In this document: positions 50,437 through 57,726 of the stretch, piece by piece
Layout: each line of letters begins with the position of its first letter
Position numbering within the stretch: the first letter of the stretch is position 1
Assembly: GCF_016907335.1 (NCBI RefSeq)
Contig: NZ_JAFBBT010000001.1
Span: 2,480,001 to 2,544,000, forward strand
DNA: 64,000 nt
From: Curtobacterium herbarum
GTDB taxonomy: Bacteria > Actinomycetota > Actinomycetes > Actinomycetales > Microbacteriaceae
Reading direction: 5' to 3'
The notes under the pieces: generated by a model
Databases searched by the model: none
What the model was told of the DNA's origin: nothing
Seen by the model: the letters and a program-made list of their open reading frames with translations, nothing else
Made by a program: the position numbers and the translations under genes

Positions 50437-51441
50437 TCAGGCGGGACGCTGCGCCGGCGACACGTTCTTCGCCGTGTCGCGCTCCGGGATGTCCCCGAGT
50501 GCCTCGTCGATGCGCGCGATGGTGTCGGCATCGAGCTTCACGCCCGCGGCCTTCACGTTGTCGGTGACCTGCGACGGACGCGAGGCACCGACGATGGCGG
50601 ACGCGACGTTCTCGTTCTGCAGGGTCCAGGCGATGGCGAGCTGCGCGAGCGTGAGCCCGGACTCGTCGGCGACCGGCTGGAGACGCTGGACGGCTTCGAG
50701 GACCTCGTCGCGCATGAACCGCTTGATCATGTCCGCGCCGCCCTTCTCGTCCGTGGCACGCGAACCCTCGGGAAGCGGCTGACCCGGCTTGTACTTGCCG
50801 GTGAGGACGCCCTGGGCGATCGGCGACCAAACGATCTGCGACAGGCCGAGCTGCTTCGAGGCGGGAACGACCTCGCCCTCGATGACGCGCCACAGCATCG
50901 AGTACTGCGGCTGGTTCGAGATGAGCTGGAAGCCGAGGCCCTTCGCGAGGGCGGCACCCGCACGGATCTGCTCGGCGGACCACTCGCTGACGCCGATGTA
51001 CAGCGCCTTGCCCTGACGAACGACGTCCGCGAAGGCCTGCATGGTCTCTTCGAGTGGGGTCTCGTAGTCGTAGCGGTGTGCCTGGTAGAGGTCGACGTAG
51101 TCGGTCTGCAGGCGCTCGAGCGAACCGTCGATCGACTCCATGATGTGCTTGCGGCTGAGGCCGACGTCGTTGTGCCCCATCGGCCCGGTCGGCCAGTAGA
51201 CCTTCGTGAAGACCTCGAGGGACTGTCGGCGCTCGCCCTTGAGTGCTTCGCCGAGGACGGTCTCAGCTGCCGTGTTGGCGTAGGTGTCCGCGGTGTCGAA
51301 CGTGGTGATGCCGGCGTCGAGCGCTGCCCGCACGCACTGGGTGGCGACGTCGTTCTCGACCTGCGAGCCGTGCGTCAGCCAGTTGCCGTAGGTGATCTCC
51401 GAGATCTTGAGACCTGAGTTGCCGAGGTACCTGAATTCCAT
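50437..51441 (-). CDS. Aldo/keto reductase, voltage-gated K channel beta-subunit-like
   Basis: 334 residues: MEFRYLGNSGLKISEITYGN, AALDAGITTFDTADTYANTA with catalytic Asp/Tyr, ESIDGSLERLQTDYVDLYQAHRYD, and the NADP-binding C-terminal part QLISNQPQYSMLWR and IPERD. It reduces carbonyls with NADPH, in the cytoplasm. Predicted leaderless from TAGCGT seven bases before the ATG. Convergent with treZ. Confidence 0.92.
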   Translation of the reverse strand: MEFRYLGNSGLKISEITYGNWLTHGSQVENDVATQCVRAALDAGITTFDTADTYANTAAETVLGEALKGERRQSLEVFTKVYWPTGPMGHNDVGLSRKHIMESIDGSLERLQTDYVDLYQAHRYDYETPLEETMQAFADVVRQGKALYIGVSEWSAEQIRAGAALAKGLGFQLISNQPQYSMLWRVIEGEVVPASKQLGLSQIVWSPIAQGVLTGKYKPGQPLPEGSRATDEKGGADMIKRFMRDEVLEAVQRLQPVADESGLTLAQLAIAWTLQNENVASAIVGASRPSQVTDNVKAAGVKLDADTIARIDEALGDIPERDTAKNVSPAQRPA

Positions 51442-51448
51442 GGTCCCG

Positions 51449-51454
51449 ACGCTA
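51449..51454 (-). promoter_or_regulatory. -10 box TAGCGT, leaderless aldo/keto reductase
   Basis: TAGCGT on the minus strand, seven bases before the ATG at 51441. Confidence 0.65.
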
Positions 51455-51587
51455 CTGGAGTGAGCGCACACACGGGGAGGCCGTGGCAGTACCTGTGTAC
51501 AGCTGGCTGCAGTGTCCGTGCTGTGGAGGAGCCTGCAGGCTCGCCCCGCGAGCGGGCCCTTCCGGCGGGCGGGCAGGCCGGCGGCTC

Positions 51588-51646
51588 CCGAGCGGGCGAA
51601 ATGCCAGGGTGAAGGCCACTCGACGTCGTCGTTCTCGCCCGCTCGC
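51588..51646. repeat. 59-bp repeat, copy 13
   Basis: Left arm CCGAGCGGGCGAAAT, interior GCCAGGGTG, right arm TCTCGCCCGCTCGC. 59 bases. Confidence 0.88.
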
Positions 51647-51769
51647 CCTGTCGTCCGCCTCCACGCGCGGCAGCCCCCAGCCGCCAGCGGTCGCCGGACC
51701 CGTTAGCGGGCGAGATCGTGAGTGGGCGAGATACCGAACGCCCGCTGAGCTCCCCCCGACGCCCGTCCC

Positions 51770-51828
51770 GCGAGCGGGCGGAACACCGGAAGGATTCGCC
51801 CTGCACCGCCACGAATCCGCCCGGTCGC
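51770..51828. repeat. 59-bp repeat, copy 14
   Basis: Left arm GCGAGCGGGCGGAAC, right arm AATCCGCCCGGTCGC. 59 bases. Confidence 0.85.
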
Positions 51829-51953
51829 GCTCTGCGCTGTGTCCTGCACACGCGCTCCGCGCCCTGTCCTCCACATCGGGCTGGCGCTCGGATCTGTCCA
51901 CACTGGAGGCCCGTCCCGCCCCCGGCACGCCGGCGCCGATCGAGCATGGACGC

Positions 51954-52868
51954 ATGTCTCCGAGGACCCCGCTTCCCCCAGCCCTGCGACGGACTCCCTT
52001 CCGGGTGCGCCGCGCACTCCACATGGGCGTGCCGCGCGGACGACTCGATGCCCGGGACCTACGCCGCCCGTTCCACGGCATCCGATGTGCGGAGCACCCG
52101 CGAACGCCGGACGAACTCGCTCGGGCGCTCGCGCCGCGGCTCCGGGCCGACCAGGTCTTCAGCCACACGACCGCCGCGATGCTCCTCGGTGTTCCGCTGC
52201 CTCGCCGCCTCGAGCGCGACCCACGTCTCCACGTGACGACGATCGGGAAGGACCAGGCGCTTCGCGTCCGCGGTTCCGTGGGCCATCGGGCACGAGCTGG
52301 TTCCGTGCGCGTCGTCTGGATGCGTGGTGTACCGCTGACGCATCCGGCCGACACCTTCGCCGCACTCGCCCCGTTCCTGTCGCTGGACGAGCTCATCGTC
52401 GCCGGCGACGCCCTCGTGGGCTGGCTCGGATGGGTGACGCTGGCCGACCTCGCGGCCGTGGTCAGGCGGCGTCGGGGTTGTCGGGGTGTCGTGAAGCTCC
52501 GAGCCGCGCTTGCGGAGATCCGGTCGGGAGCTCGCTCCCCCGGGGAGACACGAGCGCGGCTCGTCCTGACGCGGGCCGGTCTCCCGCAACCCCTGCTGAA
52601 CCACGACGTCGTGGTCGACGGACGGTGGATCGCCTGCGTCGACCTCGCCTACCCGGATGCGCGTGTCGCGATCGAGTACGAGAGCGACCTGCACCGGTCG
52701 GACCCGGCGACCTTCCGGAAGGACCTGACCCGGGGCGAACTTCTGAAGGACGAAGACTGGTGGTTGGTGCGGGCGACCGCAGACGACGTCGGGCCATCGG
52801 CATCGCGCTTCGTCGCGAGGATCAGTCGCCTGCTCGCTGTGGGACGAGCCGGCCGACATCGCCCATGA
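51954..52868 (+). CDS. DUF559-type (endonuclease-like) protein
   Basis: 304 residues. The N-terminal half resembles AbiEi-type regulators (GVPRGRLDARDLRRPFHGIR, FSHTTAAMLLGVPLPRRLER). The C-terminal part has the DUF559/Vsr-like nuclease pattern: LLNHDVVVDGRWIACVDLAY, RVAIEYESDLHRSDPATFRK and WWLVRATADDVGPSASRFV, with the Asp...Glu core expected for a restriction-like fold. Such proteins are common and multicopy in Microbacteriaceae; their role is unknown, perhaps defence. The ATG at 51954 has GAGCAT six bases upstream and no ribosome binding site. Confidence 0.78.
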   Translation: MSPRTPLPPALRRTPFRVRRALHMGVPRGRLDARDLRRPFHGIRCAEHPRTPDELARALAPRLRADQVFSHTTAAMLLGVPLPRRLERDPRLHVTTIGKDQALRVRGSVGHRARAGSVRVVWMRGVPLTHPADTFAALAPFLSLDELIVAGDALVGWLGWVTLADLAAVVRRRRGCRGVVKLRAALAEIRSGARSPGETRARLVLTRAGLPQPLLNHDVVVDGRWIACVDLAYPDARVAIEYESDLHRSDPATFRKDLTRGELLKDEDWWLVRATADDVGPSASRFVARISRLLAVGRAGRHRP

Positions 52869-52888
52869 GCGACGCTTCAGTGAACAAT

Positions 52889-52904
52889 GGTTGACGCTTC
52901 AACC
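52889..52904. promoter_or_regulatory. Operator-like palindrome at the yceI promoter
   Basis: GGTTGA-CGCT-TCAACC, perfect 6-bp arms. It includes TTGACG (52891-52896), a -35 candidate that stands 17 bases before CAGAAT (52914-52919). GACGCTTCA also occurs 22 bases earlier (52871), two helical turns away. Confidence 0.5.
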
Positions 52905-52997
52905 AAAGGGATGCAGAATGGGCTACCATCAGGTTTGATGCAGGCGCATGCAACATAGCGCTCGCCCCATGACTCATCGCTCGAAGAAGGACACACC

Positions 52998-53558
52998 ATG
53001 GCTCTCAACGCCTCCGCCATCCCCGGCTACGTCACCGGCACCTGGAAGCTCGACCCGACGCACTCCGAGGTCAGCTTCTCCGTCCGTCACCTCGCGATCA
53101 GCAAGGTCAAGGGCAAGTTCGAGCAGTTCGACGCGACCCTCGTGACCGCCGAGAACCCCCACGACACCAAGCTCGAGGCCTCGATCGACGTCTCCAGCAT
53201 CAACACCAACCAGCCGCAGCGCGACCAGCACCTGGCGACCGGTGACTTCTTCCTCACCGAGGAGCACCCGCACATGACGTTCCGTTCGACCGGCATCCGC
53301 GAGGACGGCGACGACATGCTCATCGACGGCGAGCTCTCGCTGCGCGGCGTCACCAAGAACGTCACGCTGAAGACCGAGTTCGGCGGCGTCACCACCGACG
53401 GCTACGGCCAGACCAAGCTCGGCGCCGAGGCGACCACCAAGATCGACCGCACCGAGTTCGGCGTGAACTGGAACGCGGCGCTCGAGGCCGGCGGCTTCAC
53501 CCTCGGCAACGACGTCACGATCAACCTCGACGTCCAGTTCGTTCTCCAGGCGGCCTGA
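52998..53558 (+). CDS. YceI family protein
   Basis: 186 residues, lipocalin-like barrel of the YceI family: GTWKLDPTHSEVSFSVRHLA, FDATLVTAENPHDTKLEASI, SINTNQPQRDQHLATGDFF, and KIDRTEFGVNWNAALEAGGF. Family members bind isoprenoids such as polyprenyl chains. There is no signal peptide, so this is the cytoplasmic form. GAAGGA precedes the ATG. The 129-bp upstream gap is AT-richer than its surroundings and holds an operator-like palindrome, so it is probably regulated by an unlinked repressor. Confidence 0.93.
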   Translation: MALNASAIPGYVTGTWKLDPTHSEVSFSVRHLAISKVKGKFEQFDATLVTAENPHDTKLEASIDVSSINTNQPQRDQHLATGDFFLTEEHPHMTFRSTGIREDGDDMLIDGELSLRGVTKNVTLKTEFGGVTTDGYGQTKLGAEATTKIDRTEFGVNWNAALEAGGFTLGNDVTINLDVQFVLQAA

Positions 53559-53569
53559 CCTCTCCCCCA

Positions 53570-53606
53570 CACGAAGCCCCGGCGCCATCGGCGTCGGGGC
53601 TTCGTG
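53570..53606 (+). terminator. Terminator after yceI
   Basis: CACGAAGCCCC (53570-53580) pairs perfectly with 53596-53606, twelve bases after the stop. Confidence 0.85.
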
Positions 53607-53654
53607 CTGTCCGGACGTCTCGCGCGAGAGGCTGCGCCCGAGCCCTCTCTCCCG

Positions 53655-53713
53655 CTGAGCGGGCGGAACACCACGGTGTCCTCGCGCCCAGCCCTGGTAT
53701 CTCGCCCACTCGC
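53655..53713. repeat. 59-bp repeat, copy 15
   Basis: Left arm GCTGAGCGGGCGGAA, right half CCTGGTATCTCGCCCACTCGC read in two parts (CCTGGTAT, then TCGCCCACTCGC). 59 bases. Confidence 0.82.
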
Positions 53714-54029
53714 CCCGTCGCCCTCGCCCGGCCACGCTCGCCCGCGCACTTGTCCCCGCTCGCGCGCCCCGCCCGCACCCGCGCACTTGTCCCCGCTCGC
53801 GCGCCGCCGCGCGGACCGGGCGGAATCAGCCCGCACCGCCTCGTGCCCGGACCTCCGCGACGGCCGGTACCAGCGCCTCCCGTCACGCCGAGCGGTACCG
53901 TGAGGAACGCTCCGACGCCTCCGAGGGAATCCGCCCACTGACCGCGGAGTTGCACGCATCACCGCTGCACACGAAGCACGTCCGACGCGGTCGTCGGCAC
54001 GTCGCTCGTCGACGAACAGGAGCACCCCG

Positions 54030-54596
54030 ATGTCCACCGACTGGATCACGATGCAGACCCTCGCCGTGGCCGAGTTCGGCCGCCGTGTCGCCGCGGTCAC
54101 CGACTGGGACGCACCGACCCCTGACTCCGAGTGGACGACGCGCGACCTCGTCGCACACGTGGTCGACGAGCAGCGGTGGATCCCGAAGCTGCTCACCGGG
54201 TGCGACCACGCGCAGGCCGCGGCAGATCTCGAGCCGATCGGCGACGACCTCCTCGCCGAGTGGGAACGGCACTCGAGCGCCGCCATCGAGGCGTGGCAGC
54301 GGGCACCGAAGGACACGCCTGTGCACCTGTCGACGGACGTGGTGCAGGCCGGCGAGTACCTCGCGGAGCAGACCAGCGACATCACGATCCACACGTGGGA
54401 CCTGGCCCGTGCGACCGGGAGCGACGAGCACCTGCCCGACGAGCTCGTCGACGCGGTGTGGACGCACTTCGAACCGCAGATCCAGTCCCTCGCGGCGACC
54501 GGGCTGTACGCGGCTCCAGTGCAGGTGGACGACGATGCTCCTCTGCAGGTGCGCCTGCTCGCGGTGACCGGGCGAGATACCAGGGTCTCCGCCTGA
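54030..54596 (+). CDS. MDMPI/TIGR03083-like mycothiol-dependent family protein
   Basis: 188 residues. DinB-like four-helix bundle: EWTTRDLVAHVVDEQRWIPK and QTSDITIHTWDLARATGSDE carry the His residues that bind the metal in mycothiol-dependent maleylpyruvate isomerases. It probably acts on a small electrophile with mycothiol. AGGAG precedes the ATG. The last eleven codons (VTGRDTRVSA) lie inside a 59-bp repeat, so the C-terminus was supplied by the repeat. Confidence 0.85.
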   Translation: MSTDWITMQTLAVAEFGRRVAAVTDWDAPTPDSEWTTRDLVAHVVDEQRWIPKLLTGCDHAQAAADLEPIGDDLLAEWERHSSAAIEAWQRAPKDTPVHLSTDVVQAGEYLAEQTSDITIHTWDLARATGSDEHLPDELVDAVWTHFEPQIQSLAATGLYAAPVQVDDDAPLQVRLLAVTGRDTRVSA

Positions 54597-54622
54597 CACA
54601 CCCGTCAGGAAAGCCCGCTCGC
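54564..54622. repeat. 59-bp repeat, copy 16, over a gene end
   Basis: Left arm GTGACCGGGCGAGAT, interior ACCAGGGT, right arm AAGCCCGCTCGC. 59 bases; it holds the stop codon at 54594-54596. Confidence 0.82.
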
Positions 54623-54655
54623 CCACCCGGGGAGCGGCTGGCCGCAGGCCGGCCC

Positions 54656-54785
54656 CGGCCCCGGCTCGCTCCGTCCCGGTCCCGTCCCGGTCCCGTCCCG
54701 TCCCGGTCTCGCTCCGATCCCGGCCCGGTCTCGCTCCGATCCCGACCGGGTCTCGCTCCGGTCCCGGCCCCGTCTCACTCCCGCC
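54656..54785. repeat. Degenerate tandem repeats (TCCCGGTC units)
   Basis: Short CCCGTCCCGGT repeats pass into copies of a roughly 22-base unit containing GGTCTCGCTCCGATCCC. This fills the 275-bp gap before the aldo/keto reductase gene, which has no other content but its ribosome binding site. Confidence 0.75.
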
Positions 54786-54871
54786 CCGCCCCGACCCGAC
54801 GCAGCACCGCACACGAGACTCGCACCACCCGCACACCCACCCCCCAACACCCCGCCACGGAAGGACCCCAC

Positions 54872-55873
54872 ATGTCTGACACCCCCACCGTCCCGACAGT
54901 CCGCCTCGGCAACACCGGCCTCGAGATCTCGAGCGTCATCCTCGGCATGATGTCCTACGGCGACCCGTCGAAGGGCTCGCACGCGTGGAGCGTCGGCATC
55001 GACGAGGCCCGCCCCTTCGTCCACCGGGCCTTCGACGCCGGCATCACGACCTTCGACACCGCGAACGTGTACTCCGCGGGCAGCAGCGAGGAGATCACCG
55101 GCGAGCTCCTCAAGGAACTCGCTCCGCGCGAGGAGGTCCAGGTCTTCACGAAGGTCTTCAACCGGATGCGTCCCGGCCGGAACGGTGCCGGACTGTCCCG
55201 CGCGGCGATCGTACACGAGATCGACGCCTCGCTGACGCGCCTCGGCACCGACTACGTCGACCTGTACCAGATCCACCGTTTCGACCCGCTCACCCCGGTC
55301 GAGGAGACGATGGAGGCCCTCCACGACGTCGTCAAGTCCGGCAAGGCCCGCTACATCGGCGCGTCGAGCATGTGGGCGTGGCAGTTCGCCGAGATGCAGC
55401 ACGTCGCCGAGCGCCACGGCTGGACGAAGTTCGTCGCGATGCAGGACCAGTACAACCTCCTCGAACGTGAGGAGGAGCGCGAGATGCACCCGTTCTGCAC
55501 CCACACCGGCGTCGGCGTGATCCCGTGGAGCCCGCTCGCCCGTGGCAAGGTCACCCGGCCCTGGGACGCGCAAGGCTCCGGCTCGCGCGCCGACACCGAC
55601 GAGTTCGGCAAGACGCTGTACCGCCAGGACGAGGACGCGAACCGCGCGATCGTCGAGGCCGTCAGCCAGGTCGCCGACGAGCGTGGCGCGAGCATGGCGC
55701 AGATCGCCCTCGCCTGGGTCGCCGGGAAGCCGGCCGTCTCGGCACCGATCATCGGCGCGACGAAGGAGCACCACATCGACGACGCGGTCGCCGCCACGGC
55801 GATCGAGCTGACCGACGACGAGGTCGCGCGACTCGAGCAGGCGTACACCCCGCGAGTGCCGTCCGGCTTCTGA
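54872..55873 (+). CDS. Aldo/keto reductase
   Basis: 333 residues: VRLGNTGLEISSVILGMMSY, RAFDAGITTFDTANVYSAGS, DASLTRLGTDYVDLYQIHRF, and FVAMQDQYNLLEREEEREMH near the NADP site. It is a distinct paralogue of the enzyme at 50437, closer to YajO-type reductases. The ATG has a GGAAGGA site eight bases upstream. Monocistronic, ended by a 44-bp perfect palindrome. Confidence 0.93.
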   Translation: MSDTPTVPTVRLGNTGLEISSVILGMMSYGDPSKGSHAWSVGIDEARPFVHRAFDAGITTFDTANVYSAGSSEEITGELLKELAPREEVQVFTKVFNRMRPGRNGAGLSRAAIVHEIDASLTRLGTDYVDLYQIHRFDPLTPVEETMEALHDVVKSGKARYIGASSMWAWQFAEMQHVAERHGWTKFVAMQDQYNLLEREEEREMHPFCTHTGVGVIPWSPLARGKVTRPWDAQGSGSRADTDEFGKTLYRQDEDANRAIVEAVSQVADERGASMAQIALAWVAGKPAVSAPIIGATKEHHIDDAVAATAIELTDDEVARLEQAYTPRVPSGF

Positions 55874-55882
55874 GCCACCATC

Positions 55883-55926
55883 CGGACGGGAGGCGCGGTG
55901 CCAGCTGGCACCGCGCCTCCCGTCCG
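55883..55926. terminator. 44-bp perfect palindrome, terminator
   Basis: Arms 55883-55904 and 55905-55926 are exact complements with no loop spacer, ten bases after the reductase stop. Contains GACGGGAGGC. Confidence 0.85.
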
Positions 55927-55982
55927 TCGTCTCTCCAGCCCCGCCGGGCGCTGCCCGATGTCCCGGCCAGCGCCCCGGACCG

Positions 55983-56041
55983 GCGAGCGGGCGGAACACC
56001 AGGGTTCCCCGGCGCGATCAGCCCCACATCCGCCCGTTCGC
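55983..56041. repeat. 59-bp repeat, copy 17
   Basis: Left arm GCGAGCGGGCGGAAC, interior ACCAGGG, right arm CATCCGCCCGTTCGC. 59 bases. Confidence 0.88.
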
Positions 56042-56150
56042 CGACGGGGTTCGTGCCCGCCCCGGCCGCCCCGCCGCGCCAGCTCCGCTGCGCGGTCGCC
56101 CAGCCGCCAGCCGGACGTCCCAGCGGCCCCGTCCCTCCTTCCCTCCCGAG

Positions 56151-56209
56151 GCGAGCGGGCGGAACACCAGGGATGCGCTCGGGGGCAGCGCGCATCTCGG
56201 CCCACTCAC
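56151..56209. repeat. 59-bp repeat, copy 18
   Basis: Left arm GCGAGCGGGCGGAAC, interior ACCAGGG, right arm ATCTCGGCCCACTCAC. 59 bases. Confidence 0.85.
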
Positions 56210-56310
56210 CGGAGACGACCGCGGCCGGAACGCTCGCAGCAACGCCTCGCTGCCACGGCAGCGGAAGCAGCAGCACCAGCCGCGTCGGCCGCGTCAGCCG
56301 CGGCAGCGGT

Positions 56311-56369
56311 GCGAGCGGGCGGAATGCCACTGTCCGCGGAGGAACGACCGCGCTGATCAGCCCGCTCGC
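56311..56369. repeat. 59-bp repeat, copy 19
   Basis: Left arm GCGAGCGGGCGGAAT, interior GCCACTG, right arm CAGCCCGCTCGC. 59 bases. Confidence 0.87.
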
Positions 56370-56431
56370 CTCTGGGCGGGCCCGCTGGGGCGGCCAGCCG
56401 GTCAGCCGGCCAGCTGCGCTGAGCCGCTGGG

Positions 56432-56490
56432 GCGAGCGGGCGGAATGCCAGGGCTCGGGTTCGAGCCGGGGGATGTTTCCGCCCGCTCGC
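56432..56490. repeat. 59-bp repeat, copy 20
   Basis: Left arm GCGAGCGGGCGGAAT, interior GCCAGGG, right arm TTTCCGCCCGCTCGC. 59 bases. Confidence 0.9.
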
Positions 56491-56567
56491 GCTCCCGGGA
56501 GGTGGGAAGCGGAGTCACCGCACGCGCCCCGCAGGACCAGCACGCCCTCGCAGCGACGGGGCGCGCG

Positions 56568-57572
56568 TCAGGCCGCGCCGGGGCCCCGCTCCGCGGCGAC
56601 CGCATCGACGACCGCAACCGCGCCTGCACCCGCACCCGTGTCCGCCCCGGCGCGCGCACCCTCGGCCTCGCGCTCGAGCCGTGCGATCCGCTGGAGCGCC
56701 GCTCGCTCGCTGCCGGACTGGCTGCCGAGCACGCCCGTGATCCCGTCGAGGACCAGTCCGGTCGCCCGGTCGACCGGCAGCTCGATCGGGCCGAGCATCG
56801 AGGACCGGATCCCGAGCAGCGCCCGGTGTCGCGGGTCGAGGGTCGACACGGCGCCCTGGTACAGCGCGCGGTAGCCCGGTCGGAGCATCGCGGCGAGGGG
56901 CGGGTTCTTGATGAAGCGCAGGACCTCGCGCGTCCGGGGCGTCACCGCGAGCTCGCCACGGTCGAGGTAGCCGTCCATCTGTGCGCGGAGTTCCGCCTCG
57001 GTCTCGGGGGCGTCCTGCACGCGCATCAGTCGTCCGGCGATCGCCCACTCGCGGACGTAGGCGTCGGCGCCGCCCGGGATCGGCTCTCCCCAGCGCTGGG
57101 CGGTGCGGAGGAAGGCGTCCGTGAAGGCGAGGTGGACCCAGCGGGCCAGGTCGGGGTCGTTGGCGGTGTACGGGCGGCCGATGCCGTGGCCGTCCACGTA
57201 CTGGCCACGCACGCGCTCGTGCAGCCGGAGCACCCACTCACTGCCGGAGGTCGCGGTCGCGGTGTCGCCGTGGGTCACGGTGTAGATCCACCGGATGGTG
57301 CCGGCGAGACGGCCGAACGGGTCCTCCCGGTACCGGGAGTGGTCGGCGACCCCGGCGAGCGCCCCCGGGTGCAGGGCCTGGACCAGGAGTGCGCGGACGC
57401 CGGCGACGATGGTCTGGTTGCCGCCGTGGACCGACCAGGTGGCGGAGCCGGGGCCGAAGAATCCGGCGTCGGTGCCCTTCTCGAGTTCGTCCACCCACTC
57501 CGGGCTGCCGTGGGTGTTGCCCGTGAACGTAGCTTGCAGACGGGTGCGGAGCGCATCGGTGACGAACGACAT
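56568..57572 (-). CDS. Oxygenase MpaB family protein (DUF2236)
   Basis: 334 residues: PGSATWSVHGGNQTIVAGVR, ALLVQALHPGALAGVADHSR (haem-contact region), YVDGHGIGRPYTANDPDLAR WVHLAF with the family His, and FTDAFLRTAQRWGEPIPGGA. This is the DUF2236/latex-clearing-like fold that binds haem b. It probably oxidises a small hydrophobic substrate. The last 30 residues are Ala/Gly-rich. GAGCAT lies six bases before the ATG, and there is no ribosome binding site. Divergent from the acyl-CoA ligase gene. Confidence 0.87.
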   Translation of the reverse strand: MSFVTDALRTRLQATFTGNTHGSPEWVDELEKGTDAGFFGPGSATWSVHGGNQTIVAGVRALLVQALHPGALAGVADHSRYREDPFGRLAGTIRWIYTVTHGDTATATSGSEWVLRLHERVRGQYVDGHGIGRPYTANDPDLARWVHLAFTDAFLRTAQRWGEPIPGGADAYVREWAIAGRLMRVQDAPETEAELRAQMDGYLDRGELAVTPRTREVLRFIKNPPLAAMLRPGYRALYQGAVSTLDPRHRALLGIRSSMLGPIELPVDRATGLVLDGITGVLGSQSGSERAALQRIARLEREAEGARAGADTGAGAGAVAVVDAVAAERGPGAA

Positions 57573-57713
57573 GGGGTGATGCTCCGTCCGGCCCCTGACA
57601 GCGCACCGAGGGCCCTCCGGAAACCGCGCCCGACACCGGCACCGCCGCGCCCGACACCGGCACCGCCCGCACCCGCAGCACCCCGCGCCTGACAACCCCT
57701 CGGGTCCGCCCGC

Positions 57714-57719
57714 TAGGTT
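57714..57719 (+). promoter_or_regulatory. -10 box TAGGTT, leaderless acyl-CoA ligase
   Basis: TAGGTT, seven bases, GTG at 57727. It sets the start at GTG and not the in-frame TTG at 57718. Confidence 0.65.
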
Positions 57720-57726
57720 GGATCGT

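Larger units (their letters stand above)
51442..51953. other. 512-bp gap with repeats
   Basis: Between the aldo/keto reductase and the DUF559-type gene. It holds 59-bp copies 13 and 14 and a decayed half-element (GAGTGGGCGAGATACC near 51719). The open frame running through it into the next gene is a repeat translation at its start. No other gene seen. Confidence 0.75.
53559..54029. other. 471-bp gap with terminator and repeats
   Basis: Between yceI and the MDMPI-like gene. It contains the yceI terminator, 59-bp copy 15 and at least two decayed copies (left arm near 53812-53825, a degraded element near 53888-53946). No gene seen. Confidence 0.75.
55874..56567. other. 694-bp gap with a terminator and four 59-bp repeats
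   Basis: Between the convergent aldo/keto reductase and MpaB-type genes. It holds the terminator at 55883 and 59-bp copies 17-20. No gene seen; open frames here are translations of the repeats. Confidence 0.8.

Noticed and set aside
51483..51953. N-terminal extension of the DUF559-type protein
   Set aside because: This part is a translation of two 59-bp repeats. The ATG at 51954 starts the conserved region.
54131..54871. Upstream extension of the second aldo/keto reductase frame
   Set aside because: It passes through the MDMPI-like gene and tandem repeats. The ATG at 54872 has a good ribosome binding site and begins like the family.
30586..56490. Integron attC sites (also about 59 bases)
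   Set aside because: No GTTRRRY core sites and no integrase or gene cassettes. The elements lie in convergent gaps and inside genes.
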